NCBI RefSeq assembly: GCF_938018035.1
Contig: NZ_CALIJF010000088.1
Location: forward strand, 1-6,953
Length of the DNA: 6,953 nucleotides
Direction: 5' to 3'
Origin: an uncultured Campylobacter sp.
Lineage (GTDB): Bacteria > Campylobacterota > Campylobacteria > Campylobacterales > Campylobacteraceae
Position numbers and translations under genes: made by a program. Below are positions 6,172-6,953 of the stretch, in pieces. The stretch's first letter is position 1, and each line of letters opens with the position of its first letter. Under the pieces are notes generated by a model. The model was not told the origin of the DNA, made no database searches, and saw only the letters and a list, made by a program, of their open reading frames with translations.

Positions 6172-6177
6172 ATTATA
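6172..6177 (-). promoter_or_regulatory. -10 box for the lipoprotein-mntA-hepT unit
   Basis: On the minus strand TGGTATAAT (TGn plus a perfect TATAAT) lies in the short gap between the 79-residue gene and the lipoprotein gene. Transcription would begin around 6165, leaving a leader of about 17 bases that holds the AAGGA site. This means the lipoprotein and toxin-antitoxin genes can be expressed independently of the two upstream small genes. No clear -35 is seen. Confidence 0.55.
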
Positions 6178-6191
6178 CCATATTCTGCTAT

Positions 6192-6431
6192 TTACTTTTG
6201 CCGCCTCTCGAGCTCTTCGTAAATCGGCATCAGAACTTCCTCTTTGTGGCCTCTAAAATCAAAGCCTAGCGAATCTAGATAATCCGCCATCATCTCTATG
6301 CTGCTCCTTAAAAATCCAAGTTCTCTGTCGCTAATATTACCAAGCTCCGCCGGCTCAAGTGGGAGTGGAGCCCTACTTAACTCCACCATTATATCGTGTG
6401 CTCTTTCAAATTTATTATAGTTCTTGTTCAT
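6192..6431 (-). CDS. Small hypothetical protein (79 residues)
   Basis: I do not recognise this protein. It is acidic, without membrane segments or signal peptide, and likely helical. Two amphipathic helices are plausible at about 6-19 and 33-52, joined by a Pro-rich linker (APLPLEPAEL), with a terminal helix ending YEELERRQK. The coding call rests on an excellent ribosome site (GGGGAGG, 8 bases before ATG at 6431), normal amino-acid composition, and its tight position 18 bases after the preceding small gene. Size and composition would suit a small regulatory or anti-defence protein, but that is a guess with no motif behind it. Confidence 0.75.
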   Translation of the reverse strand: MNKNYNKFERAHDIMVELSRAPLPLEPAELGNISDRELGFLRSSIEMMADYLDSLGFDFRGHKEEVLMPIYEELERRQK

Positions 6432-6449
6432 TATTGCAGCCTCCCCTTG

Positions 6450-6692
6450 CTATACCGTCGCCTTAAAATGCCTATTTATGCTTTCTTTGAAGCTTTTTAA
6501 TGTGTCATATGTATAAAATTGCCTATCCCACGTGTTTGCGCCGCATTCACAATATAAAAATAGAACCTCTTGCTCGTTCCAATTTGTACTAGCACCGTAA
6601 GTCCAGCCGTCTATCTTGATCCTTGCTCCGCTTTCATCTTGGTTAACCTCGCCATATTGACTAAGTAGTTTAACCGCATTCGCCAGTTTCAT
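6450..6692 (-). CDS. Small hypothetical protein (80 residues)
   Basis: I do not recognise this protein. It is cytosolic by composition and opens with a short helix (residues 1-12). A probable beta-rich centre is dense in aromatics (Trp30, Trp38, Trp55, Tyr32, Tyr47, Tyr60, Tyr62), with a CEC pair at Cys48 and Cys50, and it closes with a Lys-rich helix (TLKSFKESINRHFK). Two cysteines alone would not make a zinc site unless dimeric. ATG at 6692 has AAGGG about 9 bases upstream, and a perfect TATAAT box lies some 35 bases upstream. It is the first gene of the cargo run. The compact fold and strong expression signals support a real gene; the function is unknown. Confidence 0.78.
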   Translation of the reverse strand: MKLANAVKLLSQYGEVNQDESGARIKIDGWTYGASTNWNEQEVLFLYCECGANTWDRQFYTYDTLKSFKESINRHFKATV

Positions 6693-6726
6693 CTTTTTAA
6701 TCCCTTTCTTCTTAATTTATAAAAGG

Positions 6727-6732
6727 ATTATA
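6727..6732 (-). promoter_or_regulatory. -10 box of the small-gene operon
   Basis: Minus-strand GGTATAATCC contains a perfect TATAAT 34 bases before the start at 6692. The upstream DNA has spaced T-runs rather than a -35 hexamer, which is the known pattern for Campylobacter sigma-70 promoters. The likely start of transcription is near 6720. Confidence 0.6.
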
Positions 6733-6748
6733 CCGCTTTTTAGCTTAA

Positions 6749-6777
6749 TAAATAATAAAATACTAAATAATAAAATA
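6749..6777. repeat. Two 14-base direct repeats in A/T-rich block
   Basis: TAAATAATAAAATA occurs at 6749-6762 and 6764-6777, a 15-base period. The A/T block continues to about 6835 with looser ATAAAATAG copies. Directly repeated A/T words like these can be UP-elements, protein-binding sites or origin sequences; low complexity makes chance likely. Confidence 0.4.
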
Positions 6778-6854
6778 TAGAATAATTAAAATATATAAAA
6801 ATATAAAATAGTAAAATAGTAAAAATAACCTAAAAATAAATTAAAACCCAAGCA

Positions 6855-6953
6855 TTATTTAAGCTCAAATTTGATTTTCTTTCCCCTTTTAAATTCCCAC
6901 TGCAGCCATTGGCGGCAACTCCTATATTGGGAGTGTTGCGGGGGCACTCCCGC
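6855..6953 (-). other. Open frame entering from the right edge, doubtful coding; hairpin-rich G+C segment
   Basis: On the minus strand 32 codons run open from the edge to TAA at 6857-6855, ending QWLQWEFKRGKKIKFELK. The plus strand of the same DNA is open in several frames too, so coding is uncertain. The last 45 bases are far richer in G+C than the rest and hold overlapping inverted repeats: GGGAGTG (6929-6935) with CACTCCC (6945-6951), and GCGGG (6938-6942) with CCCGC (6949-6953). It could be the tail of a gene, a structured RNA, or an element boundary; the window ends before this can be decided. Confidence 0.3.

Noticed and set aside
6745..6835. CRISPR array or replication iterons in the A/T repeats
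   Set aside because: The repeats are A/T-only, short and irregular, without unique spacers, and no replication or Cas gene is visible in the window.

Overview
The window looks like part of a conjugative or mobilisable plasmid, or an integrated element, from a Campylobacter-like member of the Campylobacterota. Intergenic DNA is very A+T rich, codons are AAA/TTT/ATA-heavy with a scattering of GCG/ACG/CGC, Shine-Dalgarno sites are strong AAGGAG types, and -10 boxes lack obvious -35 partners. A virB2-virB3-virB4 block diverging from a relaxase gene fits plasmid transfer regions of that group. The species call is an inference.

Layout. (1) 1-2313, minus strand: a type IV secretion operon read right to left, with a VirB2-like pilin, a VirB3-like membrane protein and a VirB4 ATPase that runs off the left edge with about 578 codons present. 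(2) 2314-3026: a 713-base region without an intact gene. It holds a promoter for the virB operon, a pair of inverted operator-like repeats, a small reading frame broken by three TAA codons, two abutting hairpins, a 67-base near-perfect hairpin and a TATCCTG|C nic-like core. Together the last two make a convincing origin of transfer (oriT) of the MOBP/RP4 type. (3) 3027-4664, plus strand: a 545-residue MOBP-like relaxase starting at TTG about 100 bases from the nic core. (4) 4665-4817: A+T-rich spacer with dyads between convergent genes. (5) 4818-6692, minus strand: a right-to-left cargo block of two unrecognised small proteins, a small lipoprotein with its own promoter, then MntA and HepT of a HEPN/MNT (type VII) toxin-antitoxin module with an unusually long HepT. 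(6) 6693-6953: promoter, A/T-only direct repeats, then an abruptly G+C-rich, hairpin-rich edge.

How the parts fit: the relaxase would nick the oriT beside its own gene and be carried with the DNA strand through the VirB-type channel, whose pilin, VirB3 and VirB4 energy source are encoded divergently. The HepT-MntA pair is a plausible stabilisation or defence cargo. The most notable items are the oriT, the broken frame, the paired operators and the extended HepT.
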